DNA of 64,000 bases from Pseudorhizobium xiangyangii (GTDB taxonomy: Bacteria; Pseudomonadota; Alphaproteobacteria; Rhizobiales; Rhizobiaceae), in NCBI RefSeq assembly GCF_020531965.1, contig NZ_JAJAWH010000004.1:1-64000 (forward strand), given 5' to 3'. Positions 1 to 7,366 of the stretch are shown here, one piece after another. The notes below the pieces were generated by a model. That model was not told the DNA's origin and did not search any database. It saw nothing but the letters and a program-made list of their open reading frames with translations. Both the position numbers and the translations under genes were made by a program. The stretch's first letter is position 1; each line of letters opens with the position of its first letter.

Positions 1-657
1 TCACCCCAACCGAATGTGGAGTGGGGCGACTGGACTGTCGATGACACCGATACAGCGCGAGAGATCCTGAATTACCTCGGGATAGGCGACGATGCATCGC
101 GTGAGCCGGGGGCAGATCGTCGTCGCGACAAGATCGCTGGGATGATCCGCGCTCGCATTGATGCTGCGGCCGCAGCGCCGCCCCAGCCGAATGTGGCGGG
201 CATGAGCCGCGACCTTATGGGCAAGATCGCTGATGAGGTTTTCGACGGCGCGATCGAAGACGCCCGTGTGATCGAGGAAATCTATGCGGTCATCAAGCGG
301 CACGAACTCGATAAGGGTATAGACCAGATCATTGCGGACGGCGGGCCTGTTGACGAGGCCAACATATCGATTGCTCGAAACGGTATTGCTGACGGGGAAA
401 GAGCGCTGCTCGCTTTGCAGTATTCCGAAATGACCTTCACCAGCGACGATGACGCGCTAGAATTCCTGAAACGTTACGGCCATGAGGAAAGCCAGAACGG
501 CGTCATTCGCGGCGACTGGAGGTCTTTTGACGCCGATTGCCGCGCAGCCATTGGGTACCTCTGCGACGAATGGGACTTCGTTTTCGAAGATACCGCAAAC
601 CCATCGCCGCAGACGACGGCGGCTGTGTCCACCCCTTCCCCGGAGGGTCGGCTATGA
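1..657 (+). CDS. Unknown phage/island protein, 5' end outside window
   Basis: The reading frame is open from the first base, so the gene starts upstream of the window; 218 codons are visible. The protein is acidic and mostly soluble in composition, with no motif I recognise. A short Pro-Gln-Pro-Asn-Val string occurs near residue 5 and again near residue 61, suggesting a small internal repeat. Its TGA overlaps the ATG of the next gene, so it is the upstream part of a short operon (Lar-like protein, small protein, integrase) belonging to the element inserted at tRNA-Gly. Function unknown. Confidence 0.6.
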   Translation, partial: SPQPNVEWGDWTVDDTDTAREILNYLGIGDDASREPGADRRRDKIAGMIRARIDAAAAAPPQPNVAGMSRDLMGKIADEVFDGAIEDARVIEEIYAVIKRHELDKGIDQIIADGGPVDEANISIARNGIADGERALLALQYSEMTFTSDDDALEFLKRYGHEESQNGVIRGDWRSFDADCRAAIGYLCDEWDFVFEDTANPSPQTTAAVSTPSPEGRL

Positions 658-1028
658 CGGTTGAACTCAAGCCATGCCCGTTCTGTGGTGGTGAGCCGAA
701 CGCAGAACCTGAAAACAACGGTCTCGGTGTCTTCTGGATCATCTGCGACAACGGCCGCGACAATTGCGGCTGCGAAGGCCCGTACCAGAACTCCGTCGAG
801 GATGCGGGAGCCGCCTGGAACCGTCGCGCTCCCTCCACCCTTGATGCGGAACTACAGAAGGCGAGAGAGGCGCTGGCGCCGTTCGCCGTCCGCGCCGGGA
901 AGCTTGATGGCTTGTGGAAGGATCACGAGACAAATTGGGGCACCGAGTACGGCAGCACGAAGATTACCATTGGAGACCTCCGCCGCGCTCGCGATGTCTT
1001 CCGCTCTCTCAGCCATAAGGAGGGGTGA
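654..1028 (+). CDS. Lar-like small zinc-binding protein (first element)
   Basis: The 124-residue protein begins with a Cys-Pro-Phe-Cys-Gly-Gly knuckle at about residues 8-13, then a second Cys cluster and an Ala-Trp-Asn-Arg-Arg segment. This is the layout of the Lar (restriction alleviation) family of phage proteins. ATG at 654 overlaps the preceding stop codon; a longer frame starting at 537 would run inside the upstream gene and is rejected. Family members are common next to Rhizobiales integrases, and only a few have proven anti-restriction activity, so the function is an inference. A second Lar-like gene is at 6432. Confidence 0.65.
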   Translation: MTVELKPCPFCGGEPNAEPENNGLGVFWIICDNGRDNCGCEGPYQNSVEDAGAAWNRRAPSTLDAELQKAREALAPFAVRAGKLDGLWKDHETNWGTEYGSTKITIGDLRRARDVFRSLSHKEG

Positions 1029-1031
1029 GGG

Positions 1032-1250
1032 ATGACGCGAGCCGCTTTCAGACAGGCAGACATGGAACGTATCTTCCGCGCAGCCAAGAGCCAGGGCATG
1101 GCGGTCCAGATCGATATTAAAACGCTGGTTGTTACCGCTATCCCCGATATCCACAAGCATGACGGCATTGACCACACATCCGCAGTCCAGCCCATCATCC
1201 GAACGGGCAATGGTGCCCCATACGGAAAGGAAAACTGGGATGAGGACTGA
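1032..1250 (+). CDS. Small conserved protein upstream of integrase
   Basis: A 72-residue protein, basic at its N-terminus, beginning Met-Thr-Arg-Ala-Ala-Phe. Small proteins of this type commonly precede tyrosine integrases in rhizobial islands and prophages; their role is not known to me. It lies 3 bases after the Lar-like gene and its end overlaps the integrase start by 11 bases, so the three are probably co-transcribed. Confidence 0.55.
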   Translation: MTRAAFRQADMERIFRAAKSQGMAVQIDIKTLVVTAIPDIHKHDGIDHTSAVQPIIRTGNGAPYGKENWDED

Positions 1251-2385
1251 CAGACCCGGTTATCAGTACCGGGACAATCGAGACGGGACGAGGATCCACT
1301 ACTGGAATCCAAAGAGGGCGGTAAAGGGTTCACCTGCCGCCCTCTCGGCTATTCGCCTCCCCGATGGTCTCACCGACGAAGAAATAACCGAAGAATGCCA
1401 GCGCCGCACGGCGGAGCTGAAGGCAGAATTGGTCGACCTGACGACGCCGAAGAAGTTCGACGGCACGTTCAAGTCGCTGATCGATATGTTTCGGGCTGAC
1501 ACGACGAGTTCGCTGCATACTGTCAAGCACTCCACGAGGATCCGGGACTATGAGCCCAGCCTGAGAGTGCTGACGAAAAACATCGGGGATCGGTATGTCG
1601 CCGGCCTCACCGCGTCTGACGTCAAGCGATGGTTCGCGAGATGGCGCGGGAAAGGCCACAGGAGGGCCACAGGCGCGATCAAGCTCCTCCGGCTGATAAT
1701 CTCCTACGGAGCCGGTGAGCGGCTTCCTGGATGCGCTGAAGCGAGATTGATCCTGTCGGACATGCGCTTCGAGCAGCCCGCACCGCGCACGGTCGCGATG
1801 ACCTATGAGCAGTGCCTGGCGATCGTGCAGAAAAGTGCAGAGTTGGAATGCCCGTCTATCGGGTTTGTCGAGGCCGTGAAGTTCGAAACGGCTCTCCGCC
1901 GAATCGATGTGATCGGTGAATGGGCGCCGCCGCCTGAAGGTGGGGAGTTCCGCTGGAGTGGCCTCATGGCCAAGGATATATCAAAAGATAAGATCCTGAC
2001 GCTCAAGACGAGCAAGACCGGCGCCGCGGTAGCGCGAGATCTGAATGGCTATCCGCTGGTATCGGAAGCGCTGAAGTCCTACCGGATACCCGACATCGGC
2101 CCGGTGGTGATCGATGAGGACCACGGAAAGCCATACTGGGAAAATCGGTACACCGAGAAATTCCGGAAGGTGAGAGATGCCGCCGGCGTGCCGTCGAACG
2201 TCTGGTCTATGGATTCTCGTGCTGGGGCTGTTTCGGAGACCGTCGAGGCGACAGGTTCGCTCGAAGCTGCTCGGGATCTTGCCACCCACACCACGACGAA
2301 AACAACGAGGCGCTACAGTCGTGGGGATGGTCTTGAGGCCAGTCGGCTTGTTGCCGAGGCAAGGGTAGGAAAGCGGGAAAAATAG
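1240..2385 (+). CDS. Tyrosine recombinase (integrase) of first element
   Basis: The 381-residue product has the phage-integrase layout: an N-terminal arm-binding region, a core-binding domain near residues 60-160, and a C-terminal catalytic domain. Candidate catalytic residues are Arg near 219 (Ala-Leu-Arg-Arg), Arg near 327 (Met-Asp-Ser-Arg-Ala-Gly), His near 350 (Thr-His-Thr-Thr) and Tyr near 360 (Arg-Tyr-Ser-Arg). The usual HxxR of box II reads Met-Asp-Ser-Arg, so the first His is absent. ATG at 1240 is preferred over an upstream frame start that would overlap the previous gene heavily. The gene ends 58 bases from tRNA-Gly, the likely attachment gene. Confidence 0.85.
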   Translation: MRTDRPGYQYRDNRDGTRIHYWNPKRAVKGSPAALSAIRLPDGLTDEEITEECQRRTAELKAELVDLTTPKKFDGTFKSLIDMFRADTTSSLHTVKHSTRIRDYEPSLRVLTKNIGDRYVAGLTASDVKRWFARWRGKGHRRATGAIKLLRLIISYGAGERLPGCAEARLILSDMRFEQPAPRTVAMTYEQCLAIVQKSAELECPSIGFVEAVKFETALRRIDVIGEWAPPPEGGEFRWSGLMAKDISKDKILTLKTSKTGAAVARDLNGYPLVSEALKSYRIPDIGPVVIDEDHGKPYWENRYTEKFRKVRDAAGVPSNVWSMDSRAGAVSETVEATGSLEAARDLATHTTTKTTRRYSRGDGLEASRLVAEARVGKREK

Positions 2386-2390
2386 AGCCC

Positions 2391-2420
2391 GTGACACGAG
2401 GTGACATGAGTGACACGAGG
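2391..2420 (+). repeat. Three tandem GTGACAYGAG repeats beside tRNA-Gly
   Basis: GTGACACGAG at 2391, GTGACATGAG at 2401 and GTGACACGAG at 2410 follow one another with almost no spacing, between the integrase stop codon and the tRNA-Gly 3' end. Position and repetition suit arm-type integrase (or excisionase) binding sites of the first element. That role is inferred. Confidence 0.5.
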
Positions 2421-2443
2421 AAAATCTAAGTCATTGAAAAGAC

Positions 2444-2517
2444 TGGAGCGGGTAACGGGAATCGAACCCGTGTATTCAGCTTGGAAGGCTGCTGCTCTAC
2501 CATTGAGCTATACCCGC
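2444..2517 (-). tRNA. tRNA-Gly (anticodon TCC)
   Basis: Cloverleaf read on the minus strand: acceptor GCGGGTA pairs with TACCCGC, the D-loop contains AATGGTAGA, the anticodon loop is CTTCCAA (anticodon TCC), and the T-loop is TTCGATTC. A discriminator T and an encoded CCA end the gene (74 nt). The gene is intact; the first element's integrase end adjoins its 3' side. Confidence 0.93.
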
Positions 2518-2546
2518 GGGTCTGCCCTTACGATCCAGAGACGGAA

Positions 2547-2631
2547 TGGTGGAGGGAGTTGGATTTGAACCAACGTAGGCTGAGCCAACGGATTTACAGT
2601 CCGTCCCCTTTAACCACTCGGGCATCCCTCC
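2547..2631 (-). tRNA. tRNA-Tyr (anticodon GTA)
   Basis: 85-nt class II tRNA on the minus strand. Acceptor GGAGGGA pairs with TCCCTCC, the anticodon loop is CTGTAAA (GTA), a long variable arm is present, and CCA is encoded. It lies 29 bases upstream of tRNA-Gly on the same strand, so the two are probably co-transcribed. Confidence 0.93.
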
Positions 2632-2829
2632 AGTTTTCCGTCTGGATCGTGAGACCAAGCTCGCAGTCCGAAGCGGTTCGGCTTCCGACTGCGCCGCGTA
2701 TATGACGGCCTCATGTCCGTCTGTCAACACAGCTTTTCCGCCAAAATCGCGAAAAAATATTTGACGCCAGATTGGCAGGTACCGGCACCAGTGACTAGGC
2801 CGCAGCCATCACCAAGGTTATAAGACCGC

Positions 2830-3711
2830 ATGAGCAACAATGACAAAAACGACAAGTCCGGCCGTGACGGCCATTACGCCACCCTGCGCAGAGCCGTTCG
2901 CGATGCCAAGCGCGAGCGCGGTGAAATTCCAACGCCTTCACCTCGCAGGAGAGAGAAGGCGGCAGGATGGCAGCCGCCACAGCTGCAGCCGGACCAGGTC
3001 CATCTTTATGGACTGCACACCGTGCGGGCGGCCCTCGACAATCCGGAACGCACGATCATCAAGCTGTCGGTGACCCAGAACGCATTCGCGCGGCTGGACA
3101 TCGGCGATCCCGGCGCCCTCTCCTACCCCGTGGAATTCGTCTCGCCGCAGGACATCGACAAGGTGCTCGGCCCCGACGCGATCCATCAGGGCGTGATGCT
3201 GGAGACACGGCCGCTGCCGGTGCGCAGACTTGAGGCTCTGAAGGAAAGCCCGCTTCTGCTCGTTCTCGACCAGGTGACAGATCCCCACAATGTCGGCGCG
3301 ATCATGCGGTCAGCCGTTGCCTTCGGCGCCGGCGCGCTTGTCACCACACAGAGACACAGCCCGACCGAATCGGGCGTCCTGGCAAAATCCGCCTCCGGCG
3401 CACTGGAACTCATCCCCTACATCCAGGTCACCAACCTGGCCACGGCTCTGGAAGAGCTTCAACGGCTGGGGTTCCAGACGATCGGACTCGATTCGGAGGG
3501 ACCGCAGGCACTGGAGGGCGCGTTCGCCGGAGAGAAGATCGCACTCGTACTGGGATCCGAAGGCAAGGGCCTGCGCCAAAAGACGCGCGAAACGGTCAAT
3601 GCACTTGCACGTCTCGACATGCCGGGCGCGATCAAATCCCTCAACGTTTCGAATGCGGCAGCCATTGCCCTTTACGCCAGCCGGCAGCATCTGGCAGGCG
3701 GCAAACGTTAG
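2830..3711 (+). CDS. rlmB: 23S rRNA (guanosine-2'-O-)-methyltransferase RlmB, SPOUT family
   Basis: The enzyme 2'-O-methylates G2251 (E. coli numbering) of 23S rRNA using S-adenosylmethionine. The 293-residue product has a charged N-terminal extension of about 55 residues typical of rhizobial homologues. A substrate-binding domain follows (Leu-Tyr-Gly-Leu-His near 59), then a SpoU domain with motif 1 Asp-Pro-His-Asn-Val-Gly-Ala near 151, motif 2 Val-Leu-Gly-Ser-Glu-Gly near 240 and motif 3 Ser-Leu-Asn-Val-Ser-Asn-Ala near 270. Transcribed away from the tRNA-Tyr/Gly pair and followed by a strong hairpin. Host gene. Confidence 0.93.
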   Translation: MSNNDKNDKSGRDGHYATLRRAVRDAKRERGEIPTPSPRRREKAAGWQPPQLQPDQVHLYGLHTVRAALDNPERTIIKLSVTQNAFARLDIGDPGALSYPVEFVSPQDIDKVLGPDAIHQGVMLETRPLPVRRLEALKESPLLLVLDQVTDPHNVGAIMRSAVAFGAGALVTTQRHSPTESGVLAKSASGALELIPYIQVTNLATALEELQRLGFQTIGLDSEGPQALEGAFAGEKIALVLGSEGKGLRQKTRETVNALARLDMPGAIKSLNVSNAAAIALYASRQHLAGGKR

Positions 3712-3724
3712 CATCTCCCGACTT

Positions 3725-3765
3725 TTACAGCATCAAGTGGGCAAGTCCCCCGCTTGATGCTGTAA
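3725..3765 (+). terminator. Hairpin after rlmB
   Basis: Arms TTACAGCATCAAG and CTTGATGCTGTAA match perfectly over 13 bp with a 15-base loop, which itself can extend the stem. A short pyrimidine/T-rich stretch follows. Position 14 bases after rlmB suits an intrinsic terminator. Confidence 0.7.
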
Positions 3766-3792
3766 CTTCATTTTGCGTTACAAGCAGGATAG

Positions 3793-4065
3793 CAGCTGGC
3801 TCGCGATCTGATCGAGCGGGGAGCGTTTATCGAGGTATGTATCGATAGGCCGCTTGAAGAATGTGCGCGACGCGGGGCGAAGGGCCTCTACAAGCGTGTC
3901 CTGTCCGATGATATTTGTAACGTCGCGGGCATCATTTCTGCCTGCGAAGCTTCGGAGAAGCCAGAGCTTCGCCTCAAGTCAACGGGAGCCCAGCGGGAGA
4001 TGCCGGCGATGCAAATTCAGGAACTTCTGGAGCGGCGGTGGCAAATTCATGACGACGATGCTTGA
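3793..4065 (+). pseudogene. cysC: Remnant of adenylylsulfate kinase (CysC domain), C-terminal 90 residues
   Basis: Translation after the TAG at 3790 shows the C-terminal end of an APS kinase: Ala-Phe-Ile-Glu-Val, Arg-Pro-Leu-Glu-Glu-Cys, Arg-Arg-Gly-Ala-Lys-Gly-Leu-Tyr-Lys and an Ile-Ile-Ser-Ala-Cys-Glu-Ala-Ser-Glu-Lys-Pro-Glu stretch. These correspond to the family's 'FIEV.DTPLE.CE.RDPKGLY' and 'GIDSPYEAPE.PE' regions. The P-loop half is missing and no start codon or ribosome site is apparent. The end overlaps the cysQ start by 17 bases, as if a cysNC-cysQ operon had been truncated here. Sulfate activation would then depend on another copy. Confidence 0.75.
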
Positions 4066-4864
4066 CGTCTTCGAACGCGCCGCACTCGACGCGGGAGAAG
4101 TTATCCTCCAGATCTACGAGAACGGTCCAACGACGAGCTACAAGGCCGACTGTTCTCCGGTAACGGAAGCGGACGAGTGCGCCGAGCGGATCATTCTGGA
4201 CGCCCTGCTGCAGGCCTTTCCGAATATTCCCGTGGTGGCGGAGGAAGCGGCCGCGGCCGGGCATGTGCCAGGCATCTCAAACCAGGGCTTCATCCTGGTC
4301 GACCCGCTCGACGGAACCAAGGAATTCATTGCGCGCCGCAGCGAGTTCACCGTCAATATCGCGCTGATTGAGGGTGGCGTTCCTGTTGCCGGCGTTGTCT
4401 ACGCGCCGGCGCTGGGTGTGGCATATTCCGGCGACCGCCATGGTGCCTGCCGGCTGACGATCGGTCCCGACTTCTCGATCGTTCAGCGCAGCCCGATACA
4501 GGCCCGTCCTGTCGGGGCTTCTCCGATCGCGGTTGCCAGCCGGTCTCACAACACGCCGGAGACGGATGATTTTCTGCGGACATCCAACATCACCGAGACT
4601 CGGTCAATCGGTTCGTCCCTCAAGTTCTGCCTCCTGGCGGAGGGAGATGCCGACGTCTACCCCCGGTTCGGACGGACCATGGAATGGGATACGGCGGCAG
4701 GCGACGCGGTGCTTCGAGCAGCCGGTGGAGCAACCACCACTCTGGACGGGCACCCCCTCACCTACGGGAAGACCAACCAGCCCCACGAGGCGGATTTCGC
4801 CAACCCGCACTTCATAGCGTGGGGACGCAGGATAGACGCGGCCACCAAGCTGCAGCTGGCATAG
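4049..4864 (+). CDS. cysQ: 3'(2'),5'-bisphosphate nucleotidase CysQ
   Basis: CysQ hydrolyses PAP (and PAPS) to AMP, removing an inhibitor made during sulfate assimilation. The 271-residue protein has the Mg/Li-sensitive phosphatase signatures: Pro-Val-Val-Ala-Glu-Glu near 62-67, Asp-Pro-Leu-Asp-Gly-Thr near 84-89 and Glu-Trp-Asp-Thr-Ala-Ala-Gly-Asp near 211-218. ATG at 4049 gives the usual family length; an upstream frame start at 3854 would add residues read out of frame through the cysC remnant. The cysC remnant directly before it supports the sulfur-assimilation assignment. Confidence 0.92.
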   Translation: MTTMLDVFERAALDAGEVILQIYENGPTTSYKADCSPVTEADECAERIILDALLQAFPNIPVVAEEAAAAGHVPGISNQGFILVDPLDGTKEFIARRSEFTVNIALIEGGVPVAGVVYAPALGVAYSGDRHGACRLTIGPDFSIVQRSPIQARPVGASPIAVASRSHNTPETDDFLRTSNITETRSIGSSLKFCLLAEGDADVYPRFGRTMEWDTAAGDAVLRAAGGATTTLDGHPLTYGKTNQPHEADFANPHFIAWGRRIDAATKLQLA

Positions 4865-4906
4865 CCGAATACCTGAATGCCCCGTTCCGGTAGCGAGGCA
4901 ATAAAA

Positions 4907-4934
4907 AAGGCCGGGGCGAAATCGCACCGACCTT
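4907..4934. terminator. Possible terminator after cysQ
   Basis: AAGGCCGG (4907-4914) and CCGACCTT (4927-4934) can pair with one G-T type mismatch around a 12-base loop, with six A residues on the 5' side. On the minus strand this would end in a T-run; on the plus strand the tail is weak. Tentative. Confidence 0.35.
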
Positions 4935-5227
4935 CCTCATTATCGCTTACCTACCAGTGCCAGTACATCCGTGGTCAAAAGTCTAAAGCGACGGCGGCGA
5001 TTGCGAGCGGCGAACTCATTCAGCGCTCATCAGCAATGCCGATGTCACTCATATAGCGGGCCAATGTGACAGAAAGATGTACAGAACGTGATGGCGAAAC
5101 GGCGCCGCCATCCAACGCCCTGAAAGTCTTGTCAGCCCTGCCTCCGTCTTCCAACAATCCCAAAGAAGACCTTTCGTCACACCCGCAAGAGGTTGCGGAT
5201 CTACTGCAGACGTTTAAACGGAACTAC

Positions 5228-5692
5228 TTGACTGAAATCAAGGAGACCGACTTGCTAGACCTCGAAGGCCAAAACGAAGAGATGATCACACTGACCGCTG
5301 ATATCGTATGCGCGTATGTTCAGAAGAACGTCGTTCCGCAGTCAGCTCTTACCGATCTGATCTCGTCTGTACATGGTGCGCTTGCAGGACTGGGCCACAC
5401 GCCGGAAGCGCCTGTCGCTTTCGTCGCCGAGCCTGCAGTCCCGGTGAAGAAGTCGGTCAAGCCGGAATCCATCTCCTGCCTCGAATGCGGCAAGTCCTTT
5501 AAATCCATCCGCCGCCACCTGAACGCCTCGCACTCCCTCACCCCGGAAGAGTATCGCGAAAAGTGGTCGCTGCCTGTCAGCTACCCGATGACTGCACCGG
5601 CCTATGCCGAAGAGCGTTCGCGCCTGGCAAAGGAAATGGGCCTTGGTCAGAAGGCGGGCGCGAAAGCCAAGGGCCGCAAGAAAGCGGCCTGA
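5228..5692 (+). CDS. MucR/Ros-family zinc-finger transcriptional regulator
   Basis: Ros/MucR proteins are rhizobial regulators of exopolysaccharide, motility and virulence genes that bind AT-rich DNA. The C2H2-type finger is Cys-x2-Cys-x9-His-x4-His in the segment Cys-Leu-Glu-Cys-Gly-Lys-Ser-Phe-Lys. It is followed by the family's [11 protein letters not shown]-x-Ala-Pro-Ala-Tyr-Ala and Leu-Ala-Lys-Glu-Met-Gly-Leu-Gly blocks. I choose TTG at 5228 because the product then begins Met-Thr-Glu and aligns with family N-termini before the Leu-Thr-Ala-Asp-Ile-Val block. GTG at 5066 (208 aa) and ATG at 5282 (136 aa) are alternatives. Confidence 0.85.
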   Translation: MTEIKETDLLDLEGQNEEMITLTADIVCAYVQKNVVPQSALTDLISSVHGALAGLGHTPEAPVAFVAEPAVPVKKSVKPESISCLECGKSFKSIRRHLNASHSLTPEEYREKWSLPVSYPMTAPAYAEERSRLAKEMGLGQKAGAKAKGRKKAA

Positions 5693-6199
5693 TCCAGCGG
5701 CCAATTGGCATTATTGCCTTGAACGCGTTCACAATGGTTCCTTTGGCGCATTTTTGATTTGCTGAGAGCCGACCCGGGATTGCGGGAAATTGCCATCGAG
5801 AATTGACCCGACTTTCAGGATCGATCGTCGTGGTCAATTTCCTGCGTTTTTCTGCTTCGTGGTTTTGGGTTCATGCGCAGAGCTGTTCCCCAGGCGGAAG
5901 CTGTCGTTTCCGGTTTCGAGGATGTGGCAATGATGCGCAAGTCATGGGAGGTTCCGGCAACTCGATGAGGCCACGCGGGACGGCTTCGCGCCCGGTCTGC
6001 TGGAACGCGATTGAACCCCCAGGGGCCAAGGTGCCAATAAGGTGATTTCACAGTTCGCGTCGATCTGCCTAGGTTCTCAGGCAATGATCCACCGTCAAAA
6101 GAGAGCCCGCCCTTGTGGCGGGTTTTCTGCTTTTGTTACCGCAGACATTAGCCCGGAGCAGTTTCAAAGGGGAGAGGATGCACCTAAATGCTTGATTTT
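5693..6199. other. Intergenic stretch without recognisable gene
   Basis: About 500 bases between the MucR-like gene and attL. No frame here has a convincing start, codon pattern or family resemblance. It is the original DNA downstream of tRNA-Thr before prophage insertion and contains one hairpin (6106-6126). Some stretches could be decayed mobile-element sequence, but I cannot assign them. Confidence 0.5.
6106..6126 (+). terminator. Hairpin with T-run near attL
   Basis: CCCGCC (6106-6111) and GGCGGG (6117-6122) form a 6-bp GC stem with a 5-base loop, followed by TTTT. Before integration it lay downstream of tRNA-Thr, although its T-run suits plus-strand transcription. Confidence 0.5.
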
Positions 6200-6250
6200 A
6201 ATGGTGCCCCCGACAAGGTTCGAACTCGTGACCCCCTGATTACAAATCAG
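6200..6250 (-). other. attL: 51-bp copy of the tRNA-Thr 3' end
   Basis: Identical over 51 bp to 62316-62366. It holds the T-arm, anticodon 3' side and CCA end of tRNA-Thr, but the sequence beyond 6250 does not continue the tRNA, so this is only the displaced 3' end and not a functional tRNA. Confidence 0.95.
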
Positions 6251-6354
6251 CGATCCTTTATTATCAGTGGAAATCGATGGATATCAAACCGTATCAGTAT
6301 CAATGACTTAGCACTTCCGGCCATATTAGTCATTATCACGCCTTCCTACCCATC

Positions 6355-6376
6355 TGCTACCAGTCAGCTACCACGC
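6355..6376 (+). repeat. Arm-type repeat pair GCTACCA near attL
   Basis: TGCTACCAGT and GCTACCACGC sit side by side. The same 22-base arrangement occurs at 62249-62270 near attR with 20 of 22 positions identical. Such repeats close to both att sites are the expected pattern for arm-type binding sites of the integrase at 8601. Confidence 0.6.
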
Positions 6377-6379
6377 CGC

Positions 6380-6417
6380 TTGACGGTATAGCAAGAAGGC
6401 GATATGCGTAGCGCATA
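6380..6417 (+). promoter_or_regulatory. Promoter/operator for left-end cassette (TATGCG palindrome)
   Basis: TTGACG at 6380-6385 stands 17 bases before the palindrome TATGCG-TAG-CGCATA (6403-6417), 14 bases before the ATG of the Lar-like gene. It belongs to the TATGCR operator set found through the prophage. The promoter part is weaker than at the other sites. Confidence 0.5.
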
Positions 6418-6431
6418 CAGGGGAAGTCTAG

Positions 6432-6794
6432 ATGGCTAAGCTCAAAGCGTGCCCGTTCTGCGGTGGACCCGGCGTATATCGCCGGGCAAACGCGTCGTGG
6501 GTTAAGCACCCAAATTGGACCGCCGGTTGTGAACACGGCCACGCTACAAGTCCGGATATGGAAAGCAAGAAGGAAGCGGCCGACTGGTGGAACCGCCGTC
6601 CGAAGCGTCGAAGTGCCACCGCTGACATGCAGCGCGACGCCGTTCTTGAGGAAGCCGCCACTATGGCGGAGCATGCGACGATAAATGTAAGTATGCATTG
6701 GGACGGTCCAGATGATCCGCCCGGAAGGCGAGCCATCGACCATCGTGATGTTATCGCCGCTGCTATCCGCGCGATGAAGGTTTCCCCGGTATGA
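6432..6794 (+). CDS. Lar-like small zinc-binding protein (prophage)
   Basis: A 120-residue protein starting with Cys-Pro-Phe-Cys-Gly-Gly near residues 7-12, then a Cys/His segment and Asp-Trp-Trp-Asn-Arg-Arg near residue 53, as in Lar restriction-alleviation-like proteins. GGGGAAG precedes ATG 6432 at good spacing. First gene of a rightward cassette next to attL; its end overlaps the nuclease-like gene by four bases. It may help phage DNA to avoid type I restriction, but only by family analogy. Confidence 0.65.
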   Translation: MAKLKACPFCGGPGVYRRANASWVKHPNWTAGCEHGHATSPDMESKKEAADWWNRRPKRRSATADMQRDAVLEEAATMAEHATINVSMHWDGPDDPPGRRAIDHRDVIAAAIRAMKVSPV

Positions 6795-7150
6795 TATCCG
6801 CTCTTATCCTTTGCGCCACCTTGTCCGTGTCCGATGGTGACACGTTGAAATGTGACGGCCAACTTCTCCGCCTCCTCGGCTCCGGGGTCGTCAATGAGGT
6901 GGGCATAGACACGCCGGAGCTTCGGACGTGGAAATGTCAGAAGGAACGCCGCCTTGCCAAGCTGGCGAAAAATCGCCTCCGGGAACTGCTGGACGGCGAG
7001 GAGCCTAAGATAGCGGCGAAAGGCCATGATAAGTTCGGCCGCCCTCTGGTGAACGTCTACGTCGGCGACAGAGAGATAGGGGCGCAATTGCTCCGGGAGG
7101 GTTTCGCCAGGGAATGGCGGAAGGGCCGCAAGGTGAATTGGTGCGATTGA
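6791..7150 (+). CDS. Staphylococcal-nuclease-like (TNase) protein
   Basis: 119 residues with a hydrophobic N-terminus and TNase-fold marks: Asp-Gly-Asp-Thr near 15-18, Gly-Ile-Asp-Thr-Pro-Glu near 38-43, Phe-Gly-Arg-Pro near 81 and Gln-Leu-Leu-Arg-Glu-Gly-Phe-Ala near the end. A seven-residue insertion separates the Arg-Leu-Leu strand from the Gly-Ile-Asp segment. Ca-dependent nuclease activity, possibly in the periplasm, is the family expectation. Start overlaps the Lar-like gene (ATGA). Confidence 0.75.
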   Translation: MISALILCATLSVSDGDTLKCDGQLLRLLGSGVVNEVGIDTPELRTWKCQKERRLAKLAKNRLRELLDGEEPKIAAKGHDKFGRPLVNVYVGDREIGAQLLREGFAREWRKGRKVNWCD

Positions 7151-7165
7151 AAGGATCAAGCGGAA

Positions 7166-7366
7166 ATGAGCATGAAAGAGCGCTGGAACAGTCCAGCCAA
7201 TAAGGCCGCGCTTAAGGCCATCCCGGTTTCGCTGTTCGCGGCCGCCGGTGTCACCGGAGTCGTTGCTGCCATGGGCGGAAGCCCTAGCCTCGGCATCTTT
7301 GGAATTATCTGGCTACTCACCTACGCCTTCACGGCGTCCGCAATGATGAAGAAGGCGAAACCCTGA
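7166..7366 (+). CDS. Small two-helix membrane protein
   Basis: 66 residues with hydrophobic segments at about 16-35 and 40-60, and charged ends. An AAGGATCAAG ribosome-site region precedes ATG 7166. The stop overlaps the beta-clamp start (TGATG), implying translational coupling. No family recognised. Confidence 0.6.
   Translation: MSMKERWNSPANKAALKAIPVSLFAAAGVTGVVAAMGGSPSLGIFGIIWLLTYAFTASAMMKKAKP

Noticed and set aside
3854..4048. Longer start for cysQ at 3854
   Set aside because: The added residues are an out-of-frame reading of the cysC remnant; ATG 4049 gives the usual family length.
5693..6199. Degenerate insertion sequence in the host gap
   Set aside because: Some stretches feel like decayed mobile DNA, but I find no inverted ends, target duplication or transposase motif to support it.
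6200..6250. A second tRNA-Thr gene at attL
   Set aside because: Only the 3' part is present and the 5' half cannot be formed from the neighbouring sequence.
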